Source of the DNA: Comamonadaceae bacterium
GTDB taxonomy: Bacteria; Pseudomonadota; Gammaproteobacteria; Burkholderiales; Burkholderiaceae_C
DNA: 36,118 nt
Assembly: GCA_947447615.1 (NCBI GenBank)
Contig: CANFJQ010000013.1
Coordinates: 1 to 36,118 of the forward strand
Direction of reading: 5' to 3'
The notes beneath the pieces were generated by a model, which had not been told where the DNA came from, made no database searches, and was given only the letters and a program-made list of their open reading frames with translations. Positions 25,848 to 34,031 of the stretch are shown one piece after another; position 1 is the first letter of the stretch; the number at the start of each line of letters is the position of its first letter. Made by a program: the position numbers and the translations under genes.

Positions 25848-26549
25848 ATGATTGAAACCCGGCAATTGCAATTCGCCTATGGTGCGGGCCAGCCGCTGGT
25901 ATTCCCGGATGTGGCTGTGGCGCAGGGCGCGGTGTTGCTGCTGGGCGGGCCTTCTGGCAGCGGCAAATCCACCTGGCTCGCTTTGCTGGCGGCACTGGTT
26001 AAACCCCAACACGGCAGCCTGACGGTAGCGGAGCAAGACTTGACAGCTTTGGCCGGTCGCAGCGCCGATGCCTGGCGCGCACGCAACATTGGGTTTTTGC
26101 CGCAAAAGCTGCACTTAAGCGCCGCCTTAAGCGTGCAACACAACCTGGAGCTAGCGTTCTGGGCCGCAGGATTGCCGGTGAATGCACAGCGGGTGCGCAT
26201 GGTTTTGGCACAGCTGGGCGTGGCCGAACTGGCGCAACGCCTGCCTTCGCAACTCTCGGGCGGGCAGGCGCAGCGCGTGGCGCTGGCGCGTGCCGTGTTG
26301 ATGCAACCGCGCCTGATCCTGGCCGACGAACCCACGGCCAGCTTAGACGATGCTGCAGCGCAAGACGCCGTGCACCTGCTGGTGCAAGCGGCGCAGGGGC
26401 ACAGCGCCACCTTGGTGATTGCCACGCATGATGCGCGCGTCGCGCAGGCCTTGGCGTCGTGTATGCCGGTTTCGCCGAACTTGCTGCACCTAGGGCCCGC
26501 ACCGCGCGAGGCCGCATCCAGCGCGGCGGCAAGGAGGGTGCCAGCATGA
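25848..26549 (+). CDS. ABC transporter ATP-binding protein (MacB/LolD-like)
   Basis: Cytoplasmic ATPase partner of the FtsX-type permease downstream. Walker A is [10 protein letters not shown] (33-42), the signature is [14 protein letters not shown], and Walker B is [12 protein letters not shown], followed by the H-loop ATHD; all are intact in 233 residues. The set ATPase + FtsX permease + DUF3299 protein resembles Pseudomonas aeruginosa PA4064-PA4066, reported as a Zur-controlled zinc-related operon. The stop overlaps the permease start (ATGA), and a strong AAGGAGG for the permease lies in the last codons here. The start at 25848 has no obvious ribosome site, and I saw no Zur box upstream. 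Confidence 0.9.
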   Translation: MIETRQLQFAYGAGQPLVFPDVAVAQGAVLLLGGPSGSGKSTWLALLAALVKPQHGSLTVAEQDLTALAGRSADAWRARNIGFLPQKLHLSAALSVQHNLELAFWAAGLPVNAQRVRMVLAQLGVAELAQRLPSQLSGGQAQRVALARAVLMQPRLILADEPTASLDDAAAQDAVHLLVQAAQGHSATLVIATHDARVAQALASCMPVSPNLLHLGPAPREAASSAAARRVPA

Positions 26550-27751
26550 ACACCTTGGCCTATGCCTGGCGCTATGTGTGGGCGCGCCCGATGGCGGCCC
26601 TGCTCAATGTGCTACTACTGAGTCTGGGCCTGGGTTCAATTACTTTTTTACTGCTGGTGTCGCACCATGTAGAGCGCGCTTTTGACCGCGACCTGGCCGG
26701 TATCGATGCCGTGGTCGGTGCCAAGGGCAGTCCTATGCAATTAATTTTGTCGGGCGTGCTGCACCTGGATGTGCCACCGGGCAATGTGCCTTTGGCAGCG
26801 GTCAACGCCCTTAAGAAAAATCCGCTGGTGGCCGAAATTATTCCCATCAGTCTGGGCGATAACTTGCAGGGCTATCGCATTGTCGGCACATCGCCAGCCT
26901 ATCTAAAGCACTACCAAGCCACGCTGGCCCAAGGCCACGTGTGGGACGCGCCTATGCAAGTGGTGTTGGGCGCCACTGTGGCGCGCACTTTGGGTTTGCA
27001 ACTTGGACAACAATTTGCGGGCTCCCACGGCTTGGGCGCTGGCGGCCATGCCCATGGTGAGCAGGCCTATACCGTGGTGGGTGTACTGGCAGCACAGGGT
27101 GGCGTAATCGACCGTCTCATCATCACCGACACGGCTTCGGTTTGGAACGTGCATGAAAGTGCGCAAGCGGTGGACGAAGAAGACCGCCAGGCGCTAGAAG
27201 ATGATCGTGAAATCACCATGGCACTGGTGCGCTACACCAGCCCCTTGGCGGCAGTGACTTTCCCGCGCTGGGTCAACACCACGACCGCGATGCAAGCAGC
27301 GGCACCGGCCCTGGAGGTGACCCGCCTTTTACATATGCTGGGCTTGGGTACGGATGTATTGCGTGCTTTTGCCGGCATGCTGTTGCTTACGGCGGGCCTA
27401 AGTGTGTTTATCGCTTTGTGGAACGCGGTGCGTGAGCGCCAGGGCGACTTGGCCTTGCTGCGTATGTTGGGCGCACCGGCCAGTCGCATCAGTGTTTTAT
27501 TAATGACTGAAGCGCTCTGGCTGGCGCTACTGTCTGCGCTATGCGGTTTGGCTTTAGGGCAGGTGTTTGTTCTGGGCTTGGGCTGGGTGCTGGGTTTGCA
27601 AAGCCAACTACTGGCCACCGGTTTGTTATGGCCCAGTTCCTTGTGGGTGGTGCCTGCACTGGCGGCGCTGGTGGCCCTGTGCGCTGCAGTGCTGCCGGTG
27701 TGGCAGGCCTACCGCAGCGATGTTTTGCAATTACTTCAATCCAAGGGATAA
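26546..27751 (+). CDS. FtsX/MacB-type ABC transporter permease with a His-rich periplasmic loop
   Basis: A 401-residue inner-membrane protein with one N-terminal membrane segment (about 17-39), a long periplasmic domain (40-270) and three C-terminal segments (about 272-294, 318-345, 362-388), the MacB_PCD + FtsX layout. Transport of substrates across the membrane is not typical of this fold; such pairs work as mechanotransmitters or periplasmic lipoprotein/metal handlers. The periplasmic domain contains [13 protein letters not shown] with His161, His168 and His170, a possible metal site that suits the link to zinc. Start ATG at 26546 follows a perfect AAGGAGG; the longer open frame from 26459 is within the ATPase gene. 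Confidence 0.88.
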   Translation: MNTLAYAWRYVWARPMAALLNVLLLSLGLGSITFLLLVSHHVERAFDRDLAGIDAVVGAKGSPMQLILSGVLHLDVPPGNVPLAAVNALKKNPLVAEIIPISLGDNLQGYRIVGTSPAYLKHYQATLAQGHVWDAPMQVVLGATVARTLGLQLGQQFAGSHGLGAGGHAHGEQAYTVVGVLAAQGGVIDRLIITDTASVWNVHESAQAVDEEDRQALEDDREITMALVRYTSPLAAVTFPRWVNTTTAMQAAAPALEVTRLLHMLGLGTDVLRAFAGMLLLTAGLSVFIALWNAVRERQGDLALLRMLGAPASRISVLLMTEALWLALLSALCGLALGQVFVLGLGWVLGLQSQLLATGLLWPSSLWVVPALAALVALCAAVLPVWQAYRSDVLQLLQSKG

Positions 27752-27754
27752 ACC

Positions 27755-27997
27755 ATGAAAAAATTAATGCTGAGTACGCTGGCTTTATGCTGCGTGATGG
27801 CTTTTGCTGCCGATAAACATGGCGACAAAGAACGCCAGGAAGATATCGCCCGCCACCGTGCTATGGCAGCCGCCCACGAAGGCGCGGCCAAATGTCTGGA
27901 GGTAGGCAAAAAGGAAGAAGTTTGCGAAGCGGAGTTACAAGCCGCATGCAAAGGCCTGGCGATAGGCAAAATGTGCGGCATGAAGCACCAGCATTGA
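27755..27997 (+). CDS. Small exported Cys/His-rich protein
   Basis: An 80-residue protein starting three bases after the permease stop. The signal peptide MKKLMLSTLALCCVMAFA is probably cut after residue 18 or 19. The mature part is helical and charged, with four cysteines (47, 57, 65, 74) and five histidines (22, 34, 41, 78, 80) and ends MKHQH. The cysteine spacing C-x9-C-x7-C-x8-C fits two disulfides holding a helical hairpin, or metal binding. I know no named family. Its place between the ABC permease and the DUF3299 gene, where the Pseudomonas locus has a larger DUF2796 protein, suggests a periplasmic metal-linked role. Confidence 0.8.
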   Translation: MKKLMLSTLALCCVMAFAADKHGDKERQEDIARHRAMAAAHEGAAKCLEVGKKEEVCEAELQAACKGLAIGKMCGMKHQH

Positions 27998-28037
27998 TGC
28001 TTGCGGCGAGGTAGTGTGTGTTGCGAATGGAGTTGGT

Positions 28038-28613
28038 ATGAAATTTTTTATTTCAATGACGGCTAGCCGATTGGCCTGTGCGCTAGGCCTGGCGATGCTG
28101 GCGACTAGTGCTGTACAGGCCCAGTCGGCATCAGGTTCGAGCGCGGCGCCTGCACCCGGCGCCTCCGCCTCGGGCGCCGACGCCTTAGCGGTGCCTATGG
28201 GAAGCGGTGCCGGTGTGCACGGGGCGAACAGCCCGTTTGCACCTTTGCAGCCCCGTGCCGATGTGCTGCCCTGGTCGGTGTTGACCGATGTCAAAACCAA
28301 AACTGTCAAAAACCGCATCCTCCCGGTCTTCGGGTCTGCGCAACAAGGTTTGAACCAGAAAACCCAGCGCATCCAAGGCTTCATGATGCCGCTAGACCCG
28401 GGTGAAAAGCAGCGCCATTTTTTGATTAGCTCGGTGCCTTTGACTTGCTCTTTTTGCCTGCCCGGTGGGCCCGAGAGCATGGTGGAAGTGACCACCAAAA
28501 CCCCGGTACGCTATTCCATGGAACCGGTGGTCGTGGAGGGTAAATTTGCCGTGTTGGCCGATGACCCGTATGGAATGTACTACCGCATGACGGACGCGGT
28601 GGCGGTCAAATAA
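28038..28613 (+). CDS. DUF3299 domain protein, exported
   Basis: A 191-residue periplasmic protein with a signal peptide cut after VQA (about 28), then an Ala/Ser/Gly linker to about 65. The DUF3299 domain follows: LPWSVLTDV, the strand RIQGFMMPLD (111-120), the conserved HFLISSVPLTCSFC with Cys137 and Cys140, and PVRYSMEPVVVEGKFAV. The CxxC is a likely metal or redox site. Function of the family is not established; its regular company of an ABC ATPase and FtsX permease and Zur control in Pseudomonas suggest a part in metal supply. GGAG five bases before the ATG at 28038 decides the start. Confidence 0.85.
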   Translation: MKFFISMTASRLACALGLAMLATSAVQAQSASGSSAAPAPGASASGADALAVPMGSGAGVHGANSPFAPLQPRADVLPWSVLTDVKTKTVKNRILPVFGSAQQGLNQKTQRIQGFMMPLDPGEKQRHFLISSVPLTCSFCLPGGPESMVEVTTKTPVRYSMEPVVVEGKFAVLADDPYGMYYRMTDAVAVK

Positions 28614-28652
28614 ACGCCTTGCGCAAGCACCGTCGAAATTGGCTGTAAGCGT

Positions 28653-28671
28653 AGCGCCCGGCTATGGCGCT
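28653..28671. terminator. Hairpin between convergent genes (possible terminator)
   Basis: AGCGCC (28653-28658) and GGCGCT (28666-28671) form a six-base stem with a seven-base loop between the ends of the DUF3299 gene and the YqjK-like gene. It has no T-run on either side, so intrinsic termination would be weak. Confidence 0.3.
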
Positions 28672-28686
28672 GAGCCTGTTCACCTA

Positions 28687-28977
28687 TCAACGCTTAAACC
28701 AAACGCTTACCGTATTCCACAGGCGCAAGACGCGCAGTGCCTTGAGGCCCCAGGGACGGGTTTTCGCAAATAGCATGCTTGCGGCAGTCAAGACCCAGAA
28801 CGCATTGCGCGGCGTGGCTTTGCGCATCCATTGCATACCCTCTTGCACTTGTTCAAGCGGCGCCAGCAGCGTGGCGGCTTGGTGTCTGGCACGCTGACGG
28901 AGCATGGCACTTTGGGCCAGCAACGCGTGTTGCCGATCATGAAGATGCGCATCGCGCGAAACCGGTGGGCTGGCCAT
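28687..28977 (-). CDS. YqjK-like small protein
   Basis: A 96-residue basic protein, last in a three-gene minus-strand operon. The pattern RQHALLAQSAMLRQRARHQAATLLAPLEQV followed by a mildly hydrophobic AFWVLTAASMLFA resembles the YqjK-like family (helical, one weak membrane segment), which regularly follows yqjD and yqjE. Function of the family is not known. The start lies six bases after the holin-like gene stop. The family call rests mostly on position and general layout. Confidence 0.7.
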   Translation of the reverse strand: MASPPVSRDAHLHDRQHALLAQSAMLRQRARHQAATLLAPLEQVQEGMQWMRKATPRNAFWVLTAASMLFAKTRPWGLKALRVLRLWNTVSVWFKR

Positions 28978-28983
28978 GGACGC

Positions 28984-29355
28984 TTAATCCTTCGCGCGGT
29001 CGCGTTGCAGTTCGGCCAGGCTGTGCGCAAACAGGCCCGAAGGCGCGCTGAGTTTTTGTTTGGCACGGACCAGCAAATACGCCCCACCACCGCCAAACAG
29101 CAGCGCCAAGGCACAAGCGGCCCCAACGCGGTAGCTGTCCCAAAAAATCAGCAAGACCGCGACGCTGAGCATCACCAAACCCAGCGCCAGACACACCAGC
29201 GCCACCGCAGCCAACACCAGCGCGGAAAACACCCGCCGCTTTTCCTGCTCCAGCTCGGTGCCCAGCAACTCCAGGCGCACTTGCGCAGTTTCTAGCAGTG
29301 TCGCCAGCAACTGGCGCACATTGGCAAGGAATCCAGCGCCAGGTAATTCGCTCAT
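28984..29355 (-). CDS. YqjE / phage holin-superfamily membrane protein
   Basis: A 123-residue protein with an amphipathic N-terminal helix (LATLLETAQVRLELLGTELEQEKRR) and two adjacent membrane segments at about 43-69 and 76-96. This is the YqjE/Holin-X layout, found in proteobacteria as a partner of the DUF883 protein; despite the name it is not evidence of a prophage. It sits 12 bases after the DUF883 gene. E. coli YqjE is linked with stationary phase and envelope; function here is inferred by analogy only. Confidence 0.82.
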   Translation of the reverse strand: MSELPGAGFLANVRQLLATLLETAQVRLELLGTELEQEKRRVFSALVLAAVALVCLALGLVMLSVAVLLIFWDSYRVGAACALALLFGGGGAYLLVRAKQKLSAPSGLFAHSLAELQRDRAKD

Positions 29356-29367
29356 GTTTGCAAGTAC

Positions 29368-29679
29368 TTAGCGGCGACTGATCAGCAGGCCGATGACCAA
29401 GCCCGCTGCAGCGGCGATGCCTAGCGACTTCCAGGGATGGTCTTGCACAAAAGCCTCGGTAGCCTGGGCAGCTTCTTTGGTGCTTTGGATCGCGGCTTCT
29501 TTGAAGTCGTGCAATTCTTGTGTGGCACGGTGCAGGCGCTCTTGCACACGGGCGCGCACCTGGGCGGCCTCGTCACCCACTTCGTGGGCAGTCATTCGTA
29601 ACAAGGCCTCGGCGTCTTTGATGGTGAGTTCAATGTCTTGCATAACACGGGCTCTTTGGGCGGCGCTGTGGGTACTCAT
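29368..29679 (-). CDS. DUF883 (ElaB/YqjD-type) membrane-anchored protein
   Basis: A 103-residue protein with a long charged helix (about 15-70; ELTIKDAEALLRMTAHEVGDEAAQVRARV) and a C-terminal glycine-containing anchor FVQDHPWKSLGIAAAAGLVIGLLISRR. This matches ElaB/YqjD, where the C-terminal segment anchors ribosome-binding proteins in the inner membrane in stationary phase. It heads the operon with the YqjE-like and YqjK-like genes. The role in this organism is inferred from the family. Confidence 0.9.
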   Translation of the reverse strand: MSTHSAAQRARVMQDIELTIKDAEALLRMTAHEVGDEAAQVRARVQERLHRATQELHDFKEAAIQSTKEAAQATEAFVQDHPWKSLGIAAAAGLVIGLLISRR

Positions 29680-29825
29680 GGGGTTCTTCTTTCAAAATAA
29701 TCGCTAAGACGCTGACTGTAAAGACAATGGTGTGCAGCGGTATTGATGCGGGTCAATTAAACGCGGTCTTCGTTTGGGTGCGCCGCTTGGCCCCAGGGGC
29801 AGGGGGTTTGCACGCCAAGCGGAGC

Positions 29826-30647
29826 CTATCCGAGCGACTTTCTCCAGGCGCGCAGCCAGTCTAAACCTTGCGATGTGCCATCTGGCACCGCACCGCGTGC
29901 CGGGCGGTATTCGCAGCCTATCCAGCCCTCCCAAGCGCATTGCGCGGACACCGCATCGATGACTTCAAAAAGATAGTTGTAATTCAATTCGCCCACCGAT
30001 GGTTCGTGCCGCTCGGGCACGCCTGCAATTTGTAGATGGCCCACGCGGCCCGTAGGCAAGTAGTGGCGTATCTTGCTGGCCAGGTCGCCTTCCATCACCT
30101 GGCAGTGGTAGAGATCGAACTGCACTTTTAGATTGGGTGCGCCTAGTCGCTGCACGACCAGGTGGGCCGTTTCCTGCTGATTCAAAAAATAGCCAGGCAT
30201 GTCGCGGGTGTTGATGGGCTCTATCAGCACATCGATGCCTGCAGGCTGCGCTGCCTGAGCGGCCCATTGCAGATTGGTTTCATAGGTTTTTTGCAGCGCT
30301 TGGACATCGGCAGCACCAGGCGCAATACCGGCCATGACATGCACGCGCGGGCAGGACAGGGCAGCGGCGTAGTCCAGCGCCTTGGCAAAGCCATTCCGAA
30401 ATTCGGCTTCGCGTCCAGGCAGGCAGGCCAGGCCGCGCTCGCCCGCGTCCCAATCGCCCGGCGGGGCGTTAAACAGCACTTGCTGCAAGCCATGGTCTTG
30501 CAAGCGCTGTTGCAGGTCTTCGGCCTTAAAAGCGTAGGGAAACAAATATTCCACTGCGCTAAAACCGTCTTGCGCGGCGGCGGCAAAGCGGTCCAGAAAA
30601 TCGTGCTCGTTGTAGAGCATGGAAAGATTAGCGGCAAAACGGGGCAT
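29826..30647 (-). CDS. hyi: Hydroxypyruvate isomerase family protein
   Basis: A TIM-barrel sugar isomerase (273 residues) that converts hydroxypyruvate and tartronate semialdehyde, or in the OtnI branch 2-oxo-tetronates. Motifs: [20 protein letters not shown] at the N-terminus, [32 protein letters not shown] with the metal-binding glutamate, [14 protein letters not shown], and the final EYRPARG with the second catalytic glutamate. No glyoxylate carboligase (gcl) or tartronate semialdehyde reductase gene is nearby in this window, so the pathway context is missing. It is followed on the same strand upstream by pdxH, 81 bases away; the two need not be one operon. Confidence 0.9.
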   Translation of the reverse strand: MPRFAANLSMLYNEHDFLDRFAAAAQDGFSAVEYLFPYAFKAEDLQQRLQDHGLQQVLFNAPPGDWDAGERGLACLPGREAEFRNGFAKALDYAAALSCPRVHVMAGIAPGAADVQALQKTYETNLQWAAQAAQPAGIDVLIEPINTRDMPGYFLNQQETAHLVVQRLGAPNLKVQFDLYHCQVMEGDLASKIRHYLPTGRVGHLQIAGVPERHEPSVGELNYNYLFEVIDAVSAQCAWEGWIGCEYRPARGAVPDGTSQGLDWLRAWRKSLG

Positions 30648-30728
30648 GCGGGATCAGGTTTCAGTGACGAGACTTCAGGTGTCAGACGTTAGAGGTGCGG
30701 CCTAGGCAAAGGGTGGCTGTTTTGCCAT

Positions 30729-31373
30729 TCAGGGCGCCAGGCGTTCGCGAACCCAAGGACTGCCAAGCCCATCGGCAATGCGGTATTGCAGCCGGTCATG
30801 CAAGCGACTTTTGCGCCCTTGCCAGAACTGCCAGGTGTCGGGCCGCAGGCGGTAGCCGCCCCAATGCGGCGGGCGGGGCGGTTGCAGCAAAAACTGCGCG
30901 GCGTATTTGGCTGCGTTGGCCACCAGCACACCGCGGCCGCTAATCACTTGGCTTTGCGGCGACGCCCAGGCGCCGATGCGCGAATCCAGGGGACGGCTGG
31001 CAAAGTAAGCGTCCGCCTCGGCGTCGCTCACTTTTTCCACGCGGCCTTCGATGCGCACCACGCGCTCTAACTCCATCCAGTGAAATTGCAGCGCGGCAAA
31101 CGGATTGCCCGCCAGCTCCTTGCCCTTGCGGCTTTCAAAATTGGTGTACCAGACGATGCCTTGCGCGTCGTAGCCTTTGATCAGCACCACCCGTGTCGAA
31201 GGCCGCAAGTCGCTGCCCACGGTGGCCAAGGTCATGGCATTGGGTTCGGGCAATTCGGCGGCAATGGCCTCTTTAAGCCACTGGTCAAACTGTGTCAGCG
31301 GGTCTGCATGCGAGGCGCTTTCGTCTAGCTCGGCGCGCTCGTAGCTTTTGCGTAAATCGGCGAGGGAGGTCAT
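30729..31373 (-). CDS. pdxH: Pyridoxine/pyridoxamine 5'-phosphate oxidase
   Basis: FMN-dependent oxidase giving pyridoxal 5'-phosphate. The 214 residues match E. coli PdxH (218). FMN and substrate motifs are intact: [30 protein letters not shown], the [21 protein letters not shown] strand pair, the ASPQSQ loop, and the C-terminal [15 protein letters not shown] with the substrate-binding arginines, ending ERLAP. The ATG at 31373 is the standard start ([18 protein letters not shown]). Upstream is the repeat-rich gene-free region. Confidence 0.95.
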   Translation of the reverse strand: MTSLADLRKSYERAELDESASHADPLTQFDQWLKEAIAAELPEPNAMTLATVGSDLRPSTRVVLIKGYDAQGIVWYTNFESRKGKELAGNPFAALQFHWMELERVVRIEGRVEKVSDAEADAYFASRPLDSRIGAWASPQSQVISGRGVLVANAAKYAAQFLLQPPRPPHWGGYRLRPDTWQFWQGRKSRLHDRLQYRIADGLGSPWVRERLAP

Positions 31374-31503
31374 GTTGGCAGTATACGGAGAGGCTACTGC
31401 CCTAGGCCTTGCTTTTCTTTATGTCGCCAAAGAAACGTGAGTAAAAGAAAGGCTGCTTTTTGGCTGCTGTTATTTGGATTACCGGTTTCGGCCTGTTGGC
31501 CGA

Positions 31504-31537
31504 GTTACTTTCTTTTGCTTCGCCAAAAGAAAGTAAC
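31504..31537. repeat. Dispersed palindromic repeat (GTTACTTTCTTTTG ... CAAAAGAAAGTAAC)
   Basis: The arms GTTACTTTCTTTTG (31504-31517) and CAAAAGAAAGTAAC (31524-31537) are perfect reverse complements with a CTTCGC loop. It is followed by CAAAGAAAAGGC. From general knowledge, this element recurs in many copies in Xanthomonas and Comamonadaceae intergenic DNA. It may work as a bidirectional terminator because both flanks hold T- or A-runs within the stem. Confidence 0.75.
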
Positions 31538-31956
31538 CAAAGAAAAGGCGAGCCAAAGGCCGTGCCCCTGCGGGGTGCCTTGCGCTACTCGCGCCGCCCG
31601 GGGTCGGGCGCAAACTCGCTACGCTCAAACAAGCGCCCGCCCTGATCCGGTCGCCGCTGCGTTGCTCAGCACGGCCTATGGCCCAGGAAGCACGAATACC
31701 GCGTGTGCTCGTTCGCTGCGCTCACCTTGCACACGCTTGTTGGCGCGTAGCGCGCGCCATCGCGGTCGCTCCCGCCACAGCAAGCAAAACCACAGCTGTA
31801 CCCACAGCCGCAGCCGCGCCAAGCCCCAATCCACCAAGCCCTAATCCATTAACTACGACCGCATCGTTCCCCAATCGGGGCCAACAAACCCGCACCGCAA
31901 GCTCTCGAACCAACACCCGCATCCGGCGCAAAAAAACCAAATTGGGTATTCAAGCT

Positions 31957-31984
31957 CCCCTTCACCCCGGCGGGGGTGAAGGGG
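31957..31984. repeat. GC-rich inverted repeat CCCCTTCACCCC / GGGGTGAAGGGG
   Basis: CCCCTTCACCCC (31957-31968) pairs perfectly with GGGGTGAAGGGG (31973-31984) around four bases, giving a very stable 12-base stem. Such hairpins occur as dispersed intergenic elements; it would block or end transcription reaching edd from upstream. There is no T-run directly after it. Confidence 0.6.
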
Positions 31985-32059
31985 CGGGGGGGAAGCGGGG
32001 GACAAAAAGCGGGGGACTAGACAACGCAGGACAAGCACAGCCCCGCAGGAAAAAAGTTT

Positions 32060-32110
32060 GGTAACCCTGCGGTAATTTTTTACCAGGCTAGAGAAACAAA
32101 CTGGGTTACC
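32060..32110. promoter_or_regulatory. Nested palindromes in the edd control region
   Basis: An outer pair GGTAACCC (32060-32067) and GGGTTACC (32103-32110) encloses an inner palindrome GGTAATTTTTTACC (32071-32084). All share a GGTAA/TTACC core, so they could be repeated half-sites for one regulator or a hairpin in the leader. Which applies depends on the transcription start, which I could not place. Confidence 0.4.
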
Positions 32111-32118
32111 ATCCACAA

Positions 32119-32133
32119 TGTAATTTTGTTACA
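32119..32133. promoter_or_regulatory. HexR-like operator upstream of edd
   Basis: TGTAATTTTGTTACA is a near-perfect 15-base palindrome that fits the published HexR consensus form TGTARTNNNNYTACA. HexR is the KDPG-responsive RpiR-family repressor of edd, zwf and related genes in gamma- and some betaproteobacteria. The site ends 22 bases before the edd ATG. A second GTTACA (32141-32146) repeats the right half. The regulator gene itself is not in this window. Confidence 0.6.
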
Positions 32134-32155
32134 TGTACTTGTTACATCCTCCGCC

Positions 32156-34012
32156 ATGCCACTCCATCCCCGCATCCAATCCGTCACCGACAGCATCATC
32201 GCCCGCAGCGCCCCCACGCGCAGCGCGTACCTCACCCAGGTCGATGCCATGTCCCAGCGACCGCCAGGGGCGCAGCGTATGGGTTGTGCCAATGTGGCGC
32301 ACGCCTTTGCCGCCATGGAGCCTGCCGACAAGCGCCGCGCCAGCGCCCTGGACAATGTGCAAGTGGTAGGCCAGCGTGCGCCCAATATCGCCATCATCAA
32401 TGCCTATAACGACATGCTCTCGGCCCATGCGCCTTTGCAGCATTACCCCGACATCATCAAACACGAAGCCCGCCAATGGGGCGCCACTGCGCAGGTGGCC
32501 GGGGGCGTGCCCGCGATGTGCGATGGCGTGACCCAGGGTACGGCTGGGATGGAGCTCAGTTTGTTTTCGCGCGATGCGATTGCCATGGCCACTGCAGTGT
32601 CGCTCAGCCACGATATGTTTGATTGCGCGCTGATGCTGGGCGTGTGCGACAAAATTGTGCCTGGCCTACTGATCGGCGCTTTGCACTTCGGGCATTTGCC
32701 CACGGTGTTTGTGCCCGCCGGGCCCATGACTTCGGGTCTGCCCAACAAAGAAAAAGCCAAGGTGCGTGAACAAGCTGCGCTGGGGCTGGTGGGCCGCGCG
32801 GAGCTTTTGCAAGCCGAGTCCGCTGCCTACCACGGCGAAGGCACTTGCACTTTTTATGGTACCGCCAATAGCAACCAAATGCTGCTCGAAGCCATGGGCT
32901 TGCATGTGCCGGGCACAGCCTTTGTGAACCCCGGTGCCAGTCTGCGCGAGCAACTGACACGCGAGGCCGCGCGCACCGTGCTGGGCCACAGCCAGAGTGC
33001 TGTCAGCCAGACCGCTTGCCCGCCGATTGGTCGCGTGGTCGATGAGCGCTGCATCGTCAACGCCATGGTCGCATTGCTCGCCACGGGCGGCTCTACCAAC
33101 CATTTAATTCACTGGGTGGCCGTAGCCCGCGCGGCGGGTATCGTGATCGACTGGGATGATTTTTCTGCGCTGTCCGATGTCGTGCCCACGCTCACCCGCG
33201 TCTATCCCAACGGCAGCGCCGATGTGAACCAATTTCAAGCCGCTGGTGGCCCCGGTTATGTGATCCGCGAATTACTGGACGCGGGTTTGCTGCATGCCGA
33301 TGTGCTGACGGTGAGGCCTGGCGGGCTGCGCGAATTCACCTCTATTCCACACGCGGACGCTCAAGGCGCGCTGGCCTGGCGCGAGGCTGGTGTCAGTGGC
33401 GACCTGTCGGTGGTGCGGCCTGCTTCCGATCCATTTAGTGCCAGTGGCGGCCTCAAGCTTTTGCAAGGCAAGCTGGGCCGCAGTGTGATGAAAGTGTCCT
33501 CCGTACCCGAAGAGCGGCACATCGTGCAAGCCCCGTGTCGCGTGTTTGCCTCGCAAGAAGAATTGCAGCTTGCTTTTAAGGCGGGCGAGCTAGACCGCGA
33601 CATCGTATGCGTGGTGCGCTGGCAGGGCCCGCAGGCCAATGGCATGCCCGAGTTGCACAAGCTCACGCCGCCTTTGGCGATTTTGCAAAACAAAGGCTTT
33701 GAAGTGGCCCTGGTGACCGACGGACGCATGAGCGGCGCATCGGGCAATGTGCCCGCCGCCATCCATGTGTCGCCCGAGGCTGCAGCCGGTGGTCCCTTGG
33801 CCAAGGTGCAGGACGGCGACATCATCCGCGTGGACGCCGTGCGCGGCAGCTTAGAAGTGCTGGTGGACGCCGCACAATGGGAAGCGCGGCCCACAGCCAC
33901 CATGCCCGCCGCGCTGCAAGCAGCCAATGGCATAGGCATGGGCCGCGAACTCTTTGCCGGAATGCGGCGCAACGCGTTGGCGGCCGAGCAGGGCGCTTGC
34001 AGCTGGCTTTAA
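32156..34012 (+). CDS. edd: 6-phosphogluconate dehydratase
   Basis: Edd dehydrates 6-phosphogluconate to 2-keto-3-deoxy-6-phosphogluconate (KDPG), the first committed step of the Entner-Doudoroff pathway; it is a 4Fe-4S enzyme of the IlvD/Edd family. The 618 residues match the family. Cluster and active-site segments are visible: [46 protein letters not shown], and SQTACPPIG, plus the C-terminal [26 protein letters not shown]. The ATG at 32156 ([14 protein letters not shown]) fits the usual start; the open frame goes ten codons farther up through the operator. It is followed 19 bases later by eda. Confidence 0.95.
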   Translation: MPLHPRIQSVTDSIIARSAPTRSAYLTQVDAMSQRPPGAQRMGCANVAHAFAAMEPADKRRASALDNVQVVGQRAPNIAIINAYNDMLSAHAPLQHYPDIIKHEARQWGATAQVAGGVPAMCDGVTQGTAGMELSLFSRDAIAMATAVSLSHDMFDCALMLGVCDKIVPGLLIGALHFGHLPTVFVPAGPMTSGLPNKEKAKVREQAALGLVGRAELLQAESAAYHGEGTCTFYGTANSNQMLLEAMGLHVPGTAFVNPGASLREQLTREAARTVLGHSQSAVSQTACPPIGRVVDERCIVNAMVALLATGGSTNHLIHWVAVARAAGIVIDWDDFSALSDVVPTLTRVYPNGSADVNQFQAAGGPGYVIRELLDAGLLHADVLTVRPGGLREFTSIPHADAQGALAWREAGVSGDLSVVRPASDPFSASGGLKLLQGKLGRSVMKVSSVPEERHIVQAPCRVFASQEELQLAFKAGELDRDIVCVVRWQGPQANGMPELHKLTPPLAILQNKGFEVALVTDGRMSGASGNVPAAIHVSPEAAAGGPLAKVQDGDIIRVDAVRGSLEVLVDAAQWEARPTATMPAALQAANGIGMGRELFAGMRRNALAAEQGACSWL

Positions 34013-34031
34013 TTTTTTACGGGATACGGAT

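Larger units (their letters stand above)
31374..32155. other. Gene-free, repeat-rich stretch upstream of edd
   Basis: No convincing gene in about 780 bases. It holds a long palindrome at 31504-31537, a degenerate relative of it near 31412-31460, a GC-rich inverted repeat at 31957-31984, a short direct repeat AGCGGGGGAC at 31994-32003 and 32009-32018, nested palindromes at 32060-32110, and a HexR-like operator at 32119-32133. The 31440-31760 part, with CCCTGCGGGGTGCC and CAAACTCGCTACGCTCAAAC, looks like a known dispersed intergenic element of Comamonadaceae and Xanthomonadaceae whose translated form (KKVTKEKA...PCPCGVPCATR) is often miscalled a protein. Confidence 0.65.

Noticed and set aside
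28984-29355. Prophage holin
   Set aside because: The protein has the holin-superfamily fold but is in a yqjD-yqjE-yqjK type operon and no other phage gene is near.
31437-31844. Protein of 135 residues (MSKRKAAFWLLLFG...)
   Set aside because: The frame runs through a palindromic repeat and low-complexity Arg/Ser/Ala sequence; this translated element is a common false gene in related genomes.
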